The position numbers and the translations under genes are program-made. This document shows positions 16,532-25,428 of a stretch of DNA of 64,000 nt, piece by piece. The notes beneath the pieces are model-generated. The model searched no databases. It saw nothing but the letters and a program-made list of their open reading frames with translations, and was not told the DNA's origin. Origin of the DNA: UBA1672 sp964351365. GTDB lineage: Bacteria > Pseudomonadota > Alphaproteobacteria > Micavibrionales > Micavibrionaceae. Within the stretch, counting starts at the first letter, position 1. Each line of letters begins with the position of its first letter. The stretch lies in contig CAYGNP010000003.1 of the NCBI GenBank assembly GCA_964351365.1, positions 1 to 64,000 on the forward strand, written 5' to 3'.

Positions 16532-17173
16532 CTAAGGTGTTGTGATTTCATCTAGTGATTCAATGACAATTTCATCGACTTGTTCGATTGGGCATGCTGG
16601 GACCACGGCGCTAAGGGCGTTTTGTTCCTCAAATCCATAGAGAGGAACCTCATAAAAGCCGCTAACCACATCCATATTTTCTGGCTGACCAGGAACAGCA
16701 TCCATTGCCAGCATGATAAATACAGTCTGATATGGGTTCTCAGGATTTGTATCGCCACGATAGCATTCGGGAATATCCTTCTTCACCACAAGATCAATTT
16801 TTGTTTTGCCTTCTGCGTTATCGCTTAAGAGATAACCGCGCTGCGTTAGGGCCAGACGCAAAAGGTGATCCAAGCTTTTGTAAAATGCATTATTTGCGGG
16901 CGGGGCAAGGTAGAGTTCATCGACATCAAAGGAGAGTTTCTGATCAAGCTGGTCGGCAAGATCATTTGCAGCAAAGCGCATGTCCTTGATAACGGTAATA
17001 TTTTTTTCTGCGCTATATTCATAGCCCACGTCTTTTGCTTTTTCGCCGGGGGCGGATTTATAGACTTCCTTAAAGGAGCTATATCCTCTTCCTATGGGTT
17101 GAGGCTTACCATCACAGGCGCTGAGTGCAAGGGTTAAGGCGGAGAACAAAAATAAAGTCTGGAAAATGCGCAT
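16532..17173 (-). CDS. Putative lipoprotein, 213 residues
   Basis: The N-terminus MRIFQTLFLFSALTLALSAC is a lipoprotein signal with the lipidated Cys at residue 20. The mature protein is acidic. It contains NITVIKDMRFAANDLADQLD and AFYKSLDHLLRLALTQRGYLL, a pattern reminiscent of small periplasmic domains that detect or build outer-membrane structures, but no family is recognised. Two conserved-looking cysteines lie in PECYRG and VPACPIEQ. It starts a two-gene unit with the FlgO-like lipoprotein 28 bases downstream; a joint envelope function is inferred. Confidence 0.65.
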   Translation of the reverse strand: MRIFQTLFLFSALTLALSACDGKPQPIGRGYSSFKEVYKSAPGEKAKDVGYEYSAEKNITVIKDMRFAANDLADQLDQKLSFDVDELYLAPPANNAFYKSLDHLLRLALTQRGYLLSDNAEGKTKIDLVVKKDIPECYRGDTNPENPYQTVFIMLAMDAVPGQPENMDVVSGFYEVPLYGFEEQNALSAVVPACPIEQVDEIVIESLDEITTP

Positions 17174-17248
17174 AGTACGATCCTATAGAAAAACAACACG
17201 TCTTTAGGTTATCAATTCTTATGCGGCAGGTACAGCATTAATGCGCAG

Positions 17249-17450
17249 CTATACACCGCCCAGAATCAGAGAGCCAACATAGGCAGCGTCCTTGATTTTG
17301 TCCCATATATATTGTTTTGGTGATAATGTGCCCCTGGTTGAGGGCGTCGAAGACATCGTGCAAATGGTAATGTTTGATAAGATCATCGAGGTAAAGGGCG
17401 GCTTCTTTACGGTCAAAGAGCGTTTCAAGGGTAAGGAGATCGGAGAGCAT
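17249..17450 (-). pseudogene. Small Fur-box gene, apparently frameshifted
   Basis: An ATG at 17450 with AAGGAA six bases upstream opens a protein-like frame (MLSDLLTLETLFDRKEAALY, then LIKHYHLHDVFDALNQGHI). Around 17320, in ATTATCACCAAAACAATATA, the protein-like sequence moves to a second frame: KQYIWDKIKDAAYVGSLILG, ending at 17249. Removing one base would join them into about 66 residues; unjoined, the first frame runs on to 17238 with an unconvincing tail. This is either a sequencing error, a real pseudogene or programmed frameshifting. Family not recognised. The near-perfect Fur box just upstream suggests iron-repressed expression. Confidence 0.5.
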
Positions 17451-17473
17451 GACAGGTTCCTTTGCAGGTAATT

Positions 17474-17492
17474 GTTAATGATAATCATTATC
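17474..17492 (-). promoter_or_regulatory. Fur box
   Basis: GTTAATGATAATCATTATC matches the 19-base Fur consensus GATAATGATAATCATTATC at 18 of 19 positions. On the minus strand a perfect TTGACA lies at 17512-17507, so the box covers the expected -10 region of a promoter reading into the small gene that starts at 17450. It is beyond the 3' end of hldE, so the small gene is the only plausible target. Confidence 0.82.
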
Positions 17493-17552
17493 AATTATAG
17501 GGTCGTTGTCAATCCTTTCCTGAATTGTTGTTTTTTTGATGTGGATTATTTT

Positions 17553-19127
17553 TCAGGCGACTTTTGGATCCCGCATTTTAGCAATTGAGCCTGTGGTGCT
17601 ATGGCCTTCATAGACGGGCATAACATCAATTTTTCCGCCATATTTTCTAACTGTTGGGGCTTCAGGGATTTGTTCCGGCGTGTAGTCGCCGCCTTTGAAA
17701 TAGATATCGGGCTGTAAGCACTCCAACAGGGCGCATGCGGTGTTATCATCACCAGATTGCTCGGCGCCGAAGAGGACAACCATATCCACGGCTCCCAGCG
17801 CGGCCAAGACTGATGCGCGTGATTCTTCGTTATGGACGGGTCGGTCGGCGCCTTTGAGGATTTTTACTGATGAATCGGTGTTTAACCCCACGATCAGGCG
17901 ATCGCACCGGGCGCGCGCCTCGTTGAGGTAATTCACATGCCCGAAATGGAGGATATCAAAACAGCCATTTGTGAACCCCACGCTCAGGCCGCGAGCTTTC
18001 CAGCGCTGGATTTCTTCGCGGGCTTTATCCCAATCATGGACGGGAGCTTGGCGGGTGCGGTCTCTTGAGGCAGCTTCGCGCGCGCCTTTCCCAGAAATAA
18101 CATCGCCGGCAGGATCATGTTTTTTAAGGCATTCGAGCAGTTCTTCGGCGCGGATGGGCGCTGTTCCGACTTTTGAGACGACGATACTGCCCGCCACATT
18201 AGCCAAAGATGCCGCCTCAACAAGGGTTGCGCCTGTGGCCAGAGCAGCAGCAACCGTTGCAATAACGGTATCGCCTGCGCCGGATACATCGAATACCTCG
18301 ATTTCAGTGGCACTGGCGATGTGGGTAATGTCTTCTTCACCCTGCCCTTGGATGACGCTTATGCCCTCCTTGGAGCGGGTAGCAACAACAGCGCCAATTC
18401 CACTTTGCTTGAGGAGGTGCTGCGCGGCGGAGATGATCTCTTTATCGGTTTTTACCGCCATGCCGCCAGTGGCCTGTGAGAGTTCTTTTTTATTGGGGGT
18501 AACGACATCTGCACCGCGGTATATTGCGTAATCCGAGCCTTTGGGATCGACCAGAACAGGAATATTTTTTGCCTTGGCCTGTTTAATGAGTTTTTCCAGA
18601 AGTGCAGGGGTTAGCATACCCTTGCCGTAATCTGAGAGTATCAGTGCCTTGACGCCTTGCATCAATTTTTCCGCTTTTTGAAGAATTTGGTCCTGAATTG
18701 CCTCCGGCATGATCTCTATGCGCTCGAAATCTGTACGCAGAAGTTGCTGGTGACCCGCAAGAAACCTGGTTTTTACGATGGTGGGGCGGTCTTTGAGCCG
18801 GATTAGCCCCTCTGCCTGCATGTTGTGTTGTTTGATGATTCCCTCAAGGCATTGGCCGTTTTCATCATCGCCGATAACCGATATTATTCTGGCATCACAT
18901 TTCAAATGCACCAAATTTATCAATGTGTTACCTGCCCCGCCGAGCATTTTGTTTTCACGGGATATGGACAGGACGGGAACGGGACTTTCGGGGGAGATAC
19001 GCTCTACACTGCCATATACGAAACGGTCAAGCATGATATCGCCGATTACCAGCACGGGTAGATTTTTCATGGCTTTGACAGTGTTAATATCTTTCAGGCT
19101 TTGGGCTTGCATCAGGCTTTGTTCCAC
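17553..19127 (-). CDS. hldE: Bifunctional heptose 7-phosphate kinase / heptose 1-phosphate adenylyltransferase
   Basis: Makes ADP-D-glycero-beta-D-manno-heptose for the LPS inner core. The N-terminal ribokinase-type domain starts about residue 20 (VLVIGDIMLDRFVYGSVERI). It carries NPN-like substrate motifs and the catalytic DVSGAGDTVIATVAAAL near residue 275. The C-terminal cytidylyltransferase domain has the GFTNGCFDILHFGHVNYL motif with HxGH-type nucleotide binding and ends with TTGSIAKMR. 524 residues; slightly longer than the usual about 475-490 because of the N-terminus and linker. Single gene between the Fur-box locus and the divergent LapG-like gene. Confidence 0.96.
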   Translation of the reverse strand: MEQSLMQAQSLKDINTVKAMKNLPVLVIGDIMLDRFVYGSVERISPESPVPVLSISRENKMLGGAGNTLINLVHLKCDARIISVIGDDENGQCLEGIIKQHNMQAEGLIRLKDRPTIVKTRFLAGHQQLLRTDFERIEIMPEAIQDQILQKAEKLMQGVKALILSDYGKGMLTPALLEKLIKQAKAKNIPVLVDPKGSDYAIYRGADVVTPNKKELSQATGGMAVKTDKEIISAAQHLLKQSGIGAVVATRSKEGISVIQGQGEEDITHIASATEIEVFDVSGAGDTVIATVAAALATGATLVEAASLANVAGSIVVSKVGTAPIRAEELLECLKKHDPAGDVISGKGAREAASRDRTRQAPVHDWDKAREEIQRWKARGLSVGFTNGCFDILHFGHVNYLNEARARCDRLIVGLNTDSSVKILKGADRPVHNEESRASVLAALGAVDMVVLFGAEQSGDDNTACALLECLQPDIYFKGGDYTPEQIPEAPTVRKYGGKIDVMPVYEGHSTTGSIAKMRDPKVA

Positions 19128-19240
19128 AATTCGTTAAGAAACACCCCTTTTATGGGCTTTTGTTAGGAATTCGTCAATCTTTCTCGTGTTTAATTGATAA
19201 AGGGATTTTTAAATATTCTATATGAAATTCGGGGGCATGT

Positions 19241-20218
19241 TTGAGTTATAGCCACGTCAATGCGTCAAAAAATCATGTAAATGCCTGTCATTCTGGCATT
19301 TTTAGTGTCATTAAGACCTTTCTTAGTCGTAATAAGCTGGGTGAGTTGCTGGTTCTAAAGGGTTTGATGAGCCCGGAGCAGCTGAAATCCGCCCTGAAAG
19401 TTCAAAAAACCACGCAAAAACCCCTTGGGCAGATCTGCATAGAGGCGCGGTATGTGCGCTCAATTGATATTGTCAGTATTCTAGCGTGTCAGTTTGCGTT
19501 ACGGGTTTGCGCGGCGATTATGATTTCATTTGTGACACTGGGATTTGGAGGTAAGCGCTCTTTCGCTGGCAAGATCAAAGATTTATCACCGATGTTTGCG
19601 GTTTCGTCAGAGGGGGTGCGCTTTGCTAAGCCGGGTTATTACCCTGCGCTGTTTGGCGCAGAAGAGCGCCGTTCGGATAATTTAACTGCATTTACGAAAT
19701 GGTCGGATATGTTTGACCGGTTTGATACCGCCCTTCACAGCAAAGCCGGACAACGTGTTATGGATGAGCTGAAGCGCGAGCTGAGCTTTTATCAGTCCGA
19801 CTCCATTTTTGATATGGCGCAGGATGTTAATCATCTGATGAATAAGAAGAAATATATTGTTGATAATGAAAATTGGGGCAAATCCGATTATTGGGCGACG
19901 CCAGTTGAATTTTTGGCCCGTGGGGGGGATTGCGAAGATTTTGCGATTGCGAAATATATGGCTCTGCGGGCGCTCGGGGTTCCGGAGAGCCGCCTAAGGA
20001 TTGCAATTGTGCAAGATGAGCAGAAAAATATCCCCCATGCAATTTTGATTGCGTATAGCGAAAAAGGCCCGTTGGTCTTGGATAATCAGATTAAAGATGT
20101 TCTCAAAACTACCGAGATCAATCATTACAGACCTATATTCTCGATTAACCGTGAAGCGTGGTGGCTTCACACAGCGCCGGAAGAGCCCACAACCACGGTT
20201 GTTGCGGCGGCGGAGTAA
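19241..20218 (+). CDS. LapG-like (BTLCP) cysteine protease with N-terminal MshEN-like domain
   Basis: 325 residues from a TTG start with GGGGG just before it. Residues about 31-80 (NKLGELLVLKGLMSPEQLKS, then KPLGQICIEARYV) look like an MshEN/GspE N-terminal domain, a fold that binds c-di-GMP in MshE. A probable membrane segment is at about 86-103. The bacterial transglutaminase-like cysteine protease domain follows, with Cys231 in RGGDCEDFA, His266 in IPHAIL and Asp281 in VLDNQ forming the triad. LapG-type enzymes cleave giant adhesins at a periplasmic site under c-di-GMP control. No lapD or adhesin gene is in the window. Family assignment of the protease part is firm; the MshEN call rests on the short motif. 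Confidence 0.8.
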   Translation: MSYSHVNASKNHVNACHSGIFSVIKTFLSRNKLGELLVLKGLMSPEQLKSALKVQKTTQKPLGQICIEARYVRSIDIVSILACQFALRVCAAIMISFVTLGFGGKRSFAGKIKDLSPMFAVSSEGVRFAKPGYYPALFGAEERRSDNLTAFTKWSDMFDRFDTALHSKAGQRVMDELKRELSFYQSDSIFDMAQDVNHLMNKKKYIVDNENWGKSDYWATPVEFLARGGDCEDFAIAKYMALRALGVPESRLRIAIVQDEQKNIPHAILIAYSEKGPLVLDNQIKDVLKTTEINHYRPIFSINREAWWLHTAPEEPTTTVVAAAE

Positions 20219-20224
20219 TTTCTC

Positions 20225-21136
20225 TCAGATATGTACGCCTTTGACCTTATGGCGGGAATCTTCCGTGTAGCCTTCGGGATCAACGTGGATGAGAATTTCA
20301 GAGTCTGGATAGAGATCTAAAATTTTCTCTTCCAGATCCTTGGTAATGCCGTGCGCCATCCATAAGCTCAGGTCGGGATCGACTTCGATATCAAATGATA
20401 TGACAAAATAATGCCCATGTTTGTGGCTACGCAGATCATGCCAGTTTATAACACGCTCGTGCGATTCGATGATTGCGATCAGCTTTTCGCGCTCGGCTTG
20501 GGGCAATTCGCGATCGAGCAAGATGTTCAGTGATTTACGGACAATAGTGCGCATGAGTAAAAACATAGAGCCCGCGACCAAAATCGCAAATAGAGGGTCA
20601 AGCCACATGGGCGCTATGCCGCGCGCGCTCAGGGTTATCACAGCCAGTGCACCAAGATTTATCAGGATGTCTGTGCTGTAATGGGTGCTGTCGGCCTCGA
20701 TAGCTAGGGATTCATTCTGCCTTAGGGAGTAACGCTGGATACTGACGAGGATGATGGATAAGGCAATGGAGATGCCCATCACGATCATGCCGGTTTTATG
20801 GTGCATGATTGCAACAGGTTGGGCGAGGTGCAGGGCTGCCTCGAAGAGGAGAAATACAGCGCCGCCCGCAATGATTGCGGATTGGAAGAGTGCGGAGACC
20901 GCCTCCATCTTGCCGTGGCCCCAGCGGTGCTCTTCATCGGCGGGTTTATGGGCATAAGACATACTTGCCAGAACCATGAGGGACACGGTGGAATCAAGTA
21001 CAGAGTCGGTAAGCGAGGACAGGATGCTGAGCGAGCCGCTGGCGAAGTATGCATAGGCTTTTATCAGGATAAGAAAGCTCACGATCGCTATTGCTGCGTA
21101 TCCGGCCAGAAATGACGATTTTTGTTTTTCTATCAT
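20225..21136 (-). CDS. Cation diffusion facilitator (FieF/CzcD-type metal efflux pump)
   Basis: 303-residue inner-membrane metal/proton antiporter. Six predicted membrane helices span residues about 12-205. Transport-site motifs are SLTDSVLDS in helix 2 and ADSTHYSTDILINLGAL in helix 5. The cytosolic C-terminal domain (about 210-303) has the histidine-rich HDLRSHKHGHYFVISFDIEV and ILIHVDPEG typical of FieF/YiiP. The HRWGHGKMEA loop is also conserved. Likely substrates are Zn(II), Fe(II) or Cd(II). The gene is monocistronic and converges on the LapG-like gene with a six-base gap. Confidence 0.93.
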   Translation of the reverse strand: MIEKQKSSFLAGYAAIAIVSFLILIKAYAYFASGSLSILSSLTDSVLDSTVSLMVLASMSYAHKPADEEHRWGHGKMEAVSALFQSAIIAGGAVFLLFEAALHLAQPVAIMHHKTGMIVMGISIALSIILVSIQRYSLRQNESLAIEADSTHYSTDILINLGALAVITLSARGIAPMWLDPLFAILVAGSMFLLMRTIVRKSLNILLDRELPQAEREKLIAIIESHERVINWHDLRSHKHGHYFVISFDIEVDPDLSLWMAHGITKDLEEKILDLYPDSEILIHVDPEGYTEDSRHKVKGVHI

Positions 21137-21214
21137 GGTCTTAGTGTGGGAGATACACGGGGCAAAAACAAATGGTTTTTTTTATGCGGTCTTTTAAGGC
21201 CGTTATTGATTCAT

Positions 21215-22420
21215 TTAATATAGGATCAAATCATCATTCGGTTCTTCGGGTTCCGGCGGCGCTTCAGTAATGCTTTCACTGCCGAATCTGCCTCCGAATG
21301 TGATGTTTTCAGGCATTATGCTCTCGAAGAATTCAAAGACATCTTGTGCTGCGCCTGATACATCATCTCTGGCACCATTGAGATTTTCAGACGCTTTATC
21401 AACCCAGCCAGAAGCATGAGCGTATAAAACAGCTGCGGTCACTGCGGTTACGGCAACGCCTGCTTTAGTGGCGATTCTAGACTTTGCGTGGTGCTCCTTA
21501 TGAGCTTTTAGTGCTTGTTTCATTTTTTCAATAATATAGCTGTATGCTTCATCTTCGCTATTAACCGTCCTTAAGCCAAGACGTTCACTTTTCCAGGTTT
21601 TATTTGGCTTTCTTACTGAAGCTTCGTCAATCGTTAGTACCTCAGTTTCTAAAAATTGTGGCTCGATTTCATATTTAGCTTCAGATTGTCTAAATCTGAC
21701 TAATATTCTATGTGGCGAAACCTCATGATTGCTATATGGGTCGTAATAAGACCCTAAATTTATTTCAAGCACGGGTATATGCCGCGCGGTTTTTTCGTCA
21801 TTCATTCTAAAAAGAGTTATCGATGGCCGGTTAAAAGTAAAAATGTCACTTAAACCAGCAGTATAAAATCTACTTCTAAACTGCTGCATGGATGTAGAGA
21901 GCGACTCTGCCAAAGAGGCTAGATTCTGTCTTCTAATTGCATCTTTATTGCCTTCTCTTTCTTCTGCAAGCGCTCTCATAACTCTCGTGTGCTCTGCTAC
22001 TATAGCTGCTTCTTCAGCAGCTCGTTTTATTCTTTCCCTATCTGATGCAAGTGCGCCATCTAAATCTTTGCGAGCCGATCCTTCAGGATTTTTTGATCCA
22101 GAAAACCTCGCTACAAGGTCAGGCTCTCCTCTCTTTATTTTCCTTACTATTTCTGGAAGTTCTTCACCGATTACTCTGATTTCCATAACCGCCCCGCGGG
22201 TGCCTCTTAGCATAGCAATTGCTTTTTCCAATTTAAATAAATCCAACGCTGTGAGACTTGGGCGTGTCTTAATATCTCCAAATATTTCAGCTACTAGACT
22301 TAATGCATCAGCTTTTTCTCTAGCGATGTCAGCCATTCTTTCGAGCTCATCGAAAAGCGGGACAAATGGTTTTTCTGCTTCGTCTACGACCCTTGGAGGC
22401 TGCTTTTCACCCTTACTCAT
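21215..22420 (-). CDS. Hypothetical coiled-coil protein with a C-terminal membrane segment
   Basis: 401 residues, not recognised. The first about 190 are charged and helical (ERMADIAREKADALSLVAEI, DRERIKRAAEEAAIVAEHTR) and likely form coiled coil. A middle region, about 190-300, is strand-rich (HIPVLEINLGSYYDPYSNHE, HRILVRFRQSEAKYEIEP). A hydrophobic stretch, IATKAGVAVTAVTAAVLYAH, near residue 325 could be a membrane helix, and the tail is Pro/Glu-rich. The DNA is visibly AT-richer than the flanking fieF-like and ileS genes, so recent acquisition is possible. Confidence 0.6.
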   Translation of the reverse strand: MSKGEKQPPRVVDEAEKPFVPLFDELERMADIAREKADALSLVAEIFGDIKTRPSLTALDLFKLEKAIAMLRGTRGAVMEIRVIGEELPEIVRKIKRGEPDLVARFSGSKNPEGSARKDLDGALASDRERIKRAAEEAAIVAEHTRVMRALAEEREGNKDAIRRQNLASLAESLSTSMQQFRSRFYTAGLSDIFTFNRPSITLFRMNDEKTARHIPVLEINLGSYYDPYSNHEVSPHRILVRFRQSEAKYEIEPQFLETEVLTIDEASVRKPNKTWKSERLGLRTVNSEDEAYSYIIEKMKQALKAHKEHHAKSRIATKAGVAVTAVTAAVLYAHASGWVDKASENLNGARDDVSGAAQDVFEFFESIMPENITFGGRFGSESITEAPPEPEEPNDDLILY

Positions 22421-22528
22421 ATTATTATTGCCCTGTATACTTTATAAAAATTATATTCTGTAAAATATTTTCATATTTAATGCAAATAAAACATAAAACT
22501 TTAGCATGATTACTGTCAATATGGCAAG

Positions 22529-25384
22529 TTAAGCGGCTTTGTGGCTGCGTCTTTTTCCGATAACACCCGCACAGCGGTTGCACAAATGCCCGGTTTTGGC
22601 GCTGACTTCGGGTAAAACCTTCCAGCAGCGTTCGCATTTTTCGCCCGAAGCTTTGGTGATTTTGACGCCCTGCTGGCCGGATGTCACCTGCGCGGCGGAG
22701 GTAATGCAGATATCGGCCATTTGATCTGCTGTTTTTAACACAGCATCTGATGTGGTGCTGAGCGCTGCGTGAGCCTCAAGAGAAGAGCCGAGCTCCTTGG
22801 TTGTGCGCATCGGCTCGATAGCGGCCATGACCAGTTTACGGGCGGTGATGATCTCTTCCCATTTTGCGGCGAGCGCTTCGTTTTTCCAATTGGCGGGAAC
22901 CTCTGGAAAATCGCGCAAATGAATGCTAGGCGCATCTTCAAACACATTTTCAGGGCGGTGCTGCCAGGCTTCTTCTGTGGTGAAGGACAGGATCGGGGCG
23001 AGCCATGCGCTGAGGTGGCTGAAAATTTCGGCCATGACCGTGCGGCACGCGCGGCGTTTCATGTCATCCGGTGCGTCGCAATAGAGGCAATCCTTGCGGA
23101 TATCGAAGTAAAAAGCCGAGAGCTCCTGATTGCAGAAATCATGGAGCGCCTTCGCGAGTTTGCCGAATTCATAATTCTCAATTGATGTGCGCACGAAATC
23201 ATCCATTTCGGCCAGCAGGTGCAGCATATATTGCTCGAGCTCGGGGATTTTTTTATCCAGAGGCACAGCTTCTTCGTTAGTATACCCCTCCAGCGCACCT
23301 AACAGGAAACGTAGCGTATTGCGTAGACGGCGATAGAGGTCGCTGGTGTTTTTCAGCGTATCCTTGCCGATGCGGATGTCTTCGTTATAATCGGAGAGCA
23401 TGACCCACAGGCGGATGATATCTGCGCCGTACGTCTCCATCATCTTGAGCGGGTCGACGACATTGCCCAGTGATTTGGACATTTTGTAGCCCTTCTCATC
23501 CAGAACAAAACCGTGGGTGAGTACGTTTTTAAAGGGCGCGCGGGCGCGTGTTCCCGTGCTTTCGAGGAGCGAGGAATGGAACCAGCCACGGTGCTGGTCT
23601 GAGCCTTCGAGGTAGAGGTCGATTTGCTCTACGCCCTTGAAGCACGGCCATGTTTGCGTATCTTCGACGACGAATGCGTGGGTTGAGCCGCTCTCGAACC
23701 AGACATCGACGATATCGAACACCTGGGTGTAATCGTCTGATTTATACTCGTTACCGAGGAAATCCTGCGCGTCCCTGCTCCACCACGCATCGGCGCCCTC
23801 TTGTTCAAAGATGTCGGTGATGCGGGTGAATACTGCTTCATCGCGCAGCATTTCGCCGGTTTCCTTATGCAGGAACAGGGCAATAGGCACGCCCCAGGCG
23901 CGCTGGCGGCTGATACACCAATCGGGGCGGTTTTCGATCATCGCGTTGATGCGCGCCTGCCCCTTGGCCGGGTGCCATTTGGTTTTGGCGATTTGCTCTA
24001 AAGCTTTTTGGCGGATTTTCCCCTCGCCATCCATCGCGATGAACCATTGCGGGGTGGTGCGGAAAATCAGCGGCGCCTTGGAGCGCCAGCTATGCGGGTA
24101 ATCGTGCTTGAGGGAGCCTTTGGCGAGCAGCGCGCCTGCTTCCTTTAATTCCCGCAGAACGGAGAAATTTCCCCCGCCGAGCTCGCCTTTTTGCGTGTAG
24201 ATTTCCTCGCCTGCGAACAGGGGAACATGCGGGCGGAACTTGCCGTCGTCTGTTACGTTGTCTGTGATTTCGATGCCGTGCGCGCGACCGAGGTTAAAGT
24301 CATCCTCGCCGTGGCCAGGGGCGATGTGGACAAAGCCTGTTCCGGCATCGGCTGTTACGAAATCGCCCATTAAAACAGGAACTGTGAAATCATATCCCTG
24401 CCCCCTTAATGGGTGGGCACATTTTGTTCCTTCCAATTCACTGCCTTTAAAGGATTTCACCAATTTCCACTCTGTGATCTTTGCCTCTTTTTTGACGCTT
24501 TCTGCTAAATCCAAAGCAACGACTATTGAATCGTTGGCTTGCGCTCGCAGGTCAACGTGGCTGTCCACTTCGCTGTTATATATTCTGTAAAGACCATATT
24601 CTATATCTTCGCCACATGCGATTGCGCGATTGGAGGGGATTGTCCACGGGGTTGTTGTCCAGATGACGATATCAGCAAGCTCTTCAAGTTCCTTGATGGG
24701 GGAAGAGATAATGTGGAACTTCACCCAGATGGTTATGGATTTATGTTCCTTATATTCGACTTCGGCCTCGGCGAGGGCTGTTTTTTCGACCACTGACCAC
24801 ATTACCGGTTTTGCGCCCTTATACAGGCCGCCATTTAAGGCAAATTTGTGGATTTCGCGGGCGATGAGCCCTTCAGCGCGGTTGGTCATGGTGCGGTATG
24901 GGTTTTTCCAATCACCAGAAACGCCGAGCCTTTGGAATTGCTGGCTTTGGATATTGATCCACTCAGCGGCAAAGCTGCGGCATTCTTCGCGGAATTCAAG
25001 GATGTTTACCTCGTCCTTGTCTTTTCCGGCGCTTCTGTATTTTTCTTCGATCTTCCATTCGATCGGCAGGCCATGGCAGTCCCAGCCGGGCACGTAGGGT
25101 GCGTCCTTGCCGAGCATGGTTTGGGATTTTACAACCACGTCCTTCAGGATTTTATTGACCGCATGGCCCATATGAATGTTGCCGTTGGCGTAAGGCGGGC
25201 CGTCATGGAGGATGAATTTCTCTTTGCCCTGCCCTTTTGTGCGCAAAGCCTCGTAGAGGTCGATCTTGTTCCAACGGGCGATGATTTCCGGCTCTTTTTG
25301 CGCGAGTCCTGCGCGCATGGGGAAATCTGTCTTCGGAAGGAAAACGGTGTCGCGGTAATCTGGTTTTTCGGTTTTGTTGCTCAT
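22529..25384 (-). CDS. ileS: Isoleucine-tRNA ligase
   Basis: Class I aminoacyl-tRNA synthetase charging tRNA-Ile, with editing of valine. 951 residues from the ATG at 25384 (MSNKTEKPDYRDTVFLPKTD); an in-frame start 21 codons upstream would run into the neighbouring gene and lacks family character. The HIGH-type motif is in PPYANGNIHMGHAVN and the KMSKS motif in GYKMSKSLGNVVDP. The editing domain carries the WTTTPWTIPSNRAIA motif. The C-terminal zinc finger CERCWKV with CNRCAGVI is complete, as in bacterial type 1 enzymes. It is preceded by an AEC transporter on the same strand. Confidence 0.97.
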   Translation of the reverse strand: MSNKTEKPDYRDTVFLPKTDFPMRAGLAQKEPEIIARWNKIDLYEALRTKGQGKEKFILHDGPPYANGNIHMGHAVNKILKDVVVKSQTMLGKDAPYVPGWDCHGLPIEWKIEEKYRSAGKDKDEVNILEFREECRSFAAEWINIQSQQFQRLGVSGDWKNPYRTMTNRAEGLIAREIHKFALNGGLYKGAKPVMWSVVEKTALAEAEVEYKEHKSITIWVKFHIISSPIKELEELADIVIWTTTPWTIPSNRAIACGEDIEYGLYRIYNSEVDSHVDLRAQANDSIVVALDLAESVKKEAKITEWKLVKSFKGSELEGTKCAHPLRGQGYDFTVPVLMGDFVTADAGTGFVHIAPGHGEDDFNLGRAHGIEITDNVTDDGKFRPHVPLFAGEEIYTQKGELGGGNFSVLRELKEAGALLAKGSLKHDYPHSWRSKAPLIFRTTPQWFIAMDGEGKIRQKALEQIAKTKWHPAKGQARINAMIENRPDWCISRQRAWGVPIALFLHKETGEMLRDEAVFTRITDIFEQEGADAWWSRDAQDFLGNEYKSDDYTQVFDIVDVWFESGSTHAFVVEDTQTWPCFKGVEQIDLYLEGSDQHRGWFHSSLLESTGTRARAPFKNVLTHGFVLDEKGYKMSKSLGNVVDPLKMMETYGADIIRLWVMLSDYNEDIRIGKDTLKNTSDLYRRLRNTLRFLLGALEGYTNEEAVPLDKKIPELEQYMLHLLAEMDDFVRTSIENYEFGKLAKALHDFCNQELSAFYFDIRKDCLYCDAPDDMKRRACRTVMAEIFSHLSAWLAPILSFTTEEAWQHRPENVFEDAPSIHLRDFPEVPANWKNEALAAKWEEIITARKLVMAAIEPMRTTKELGSSLEAHAALSTTSDAVLKTADQMADICITSAAQVTSGQQGVKITKASGEKCERCWKVLPEVSAKTGHLCNRCAGVIGKRRSHKAA

Positions 25385-25428
25385 TATTTTCGCACTATGG
25401 CTAGAATGGTCTTCAATATCAAGGGTTT

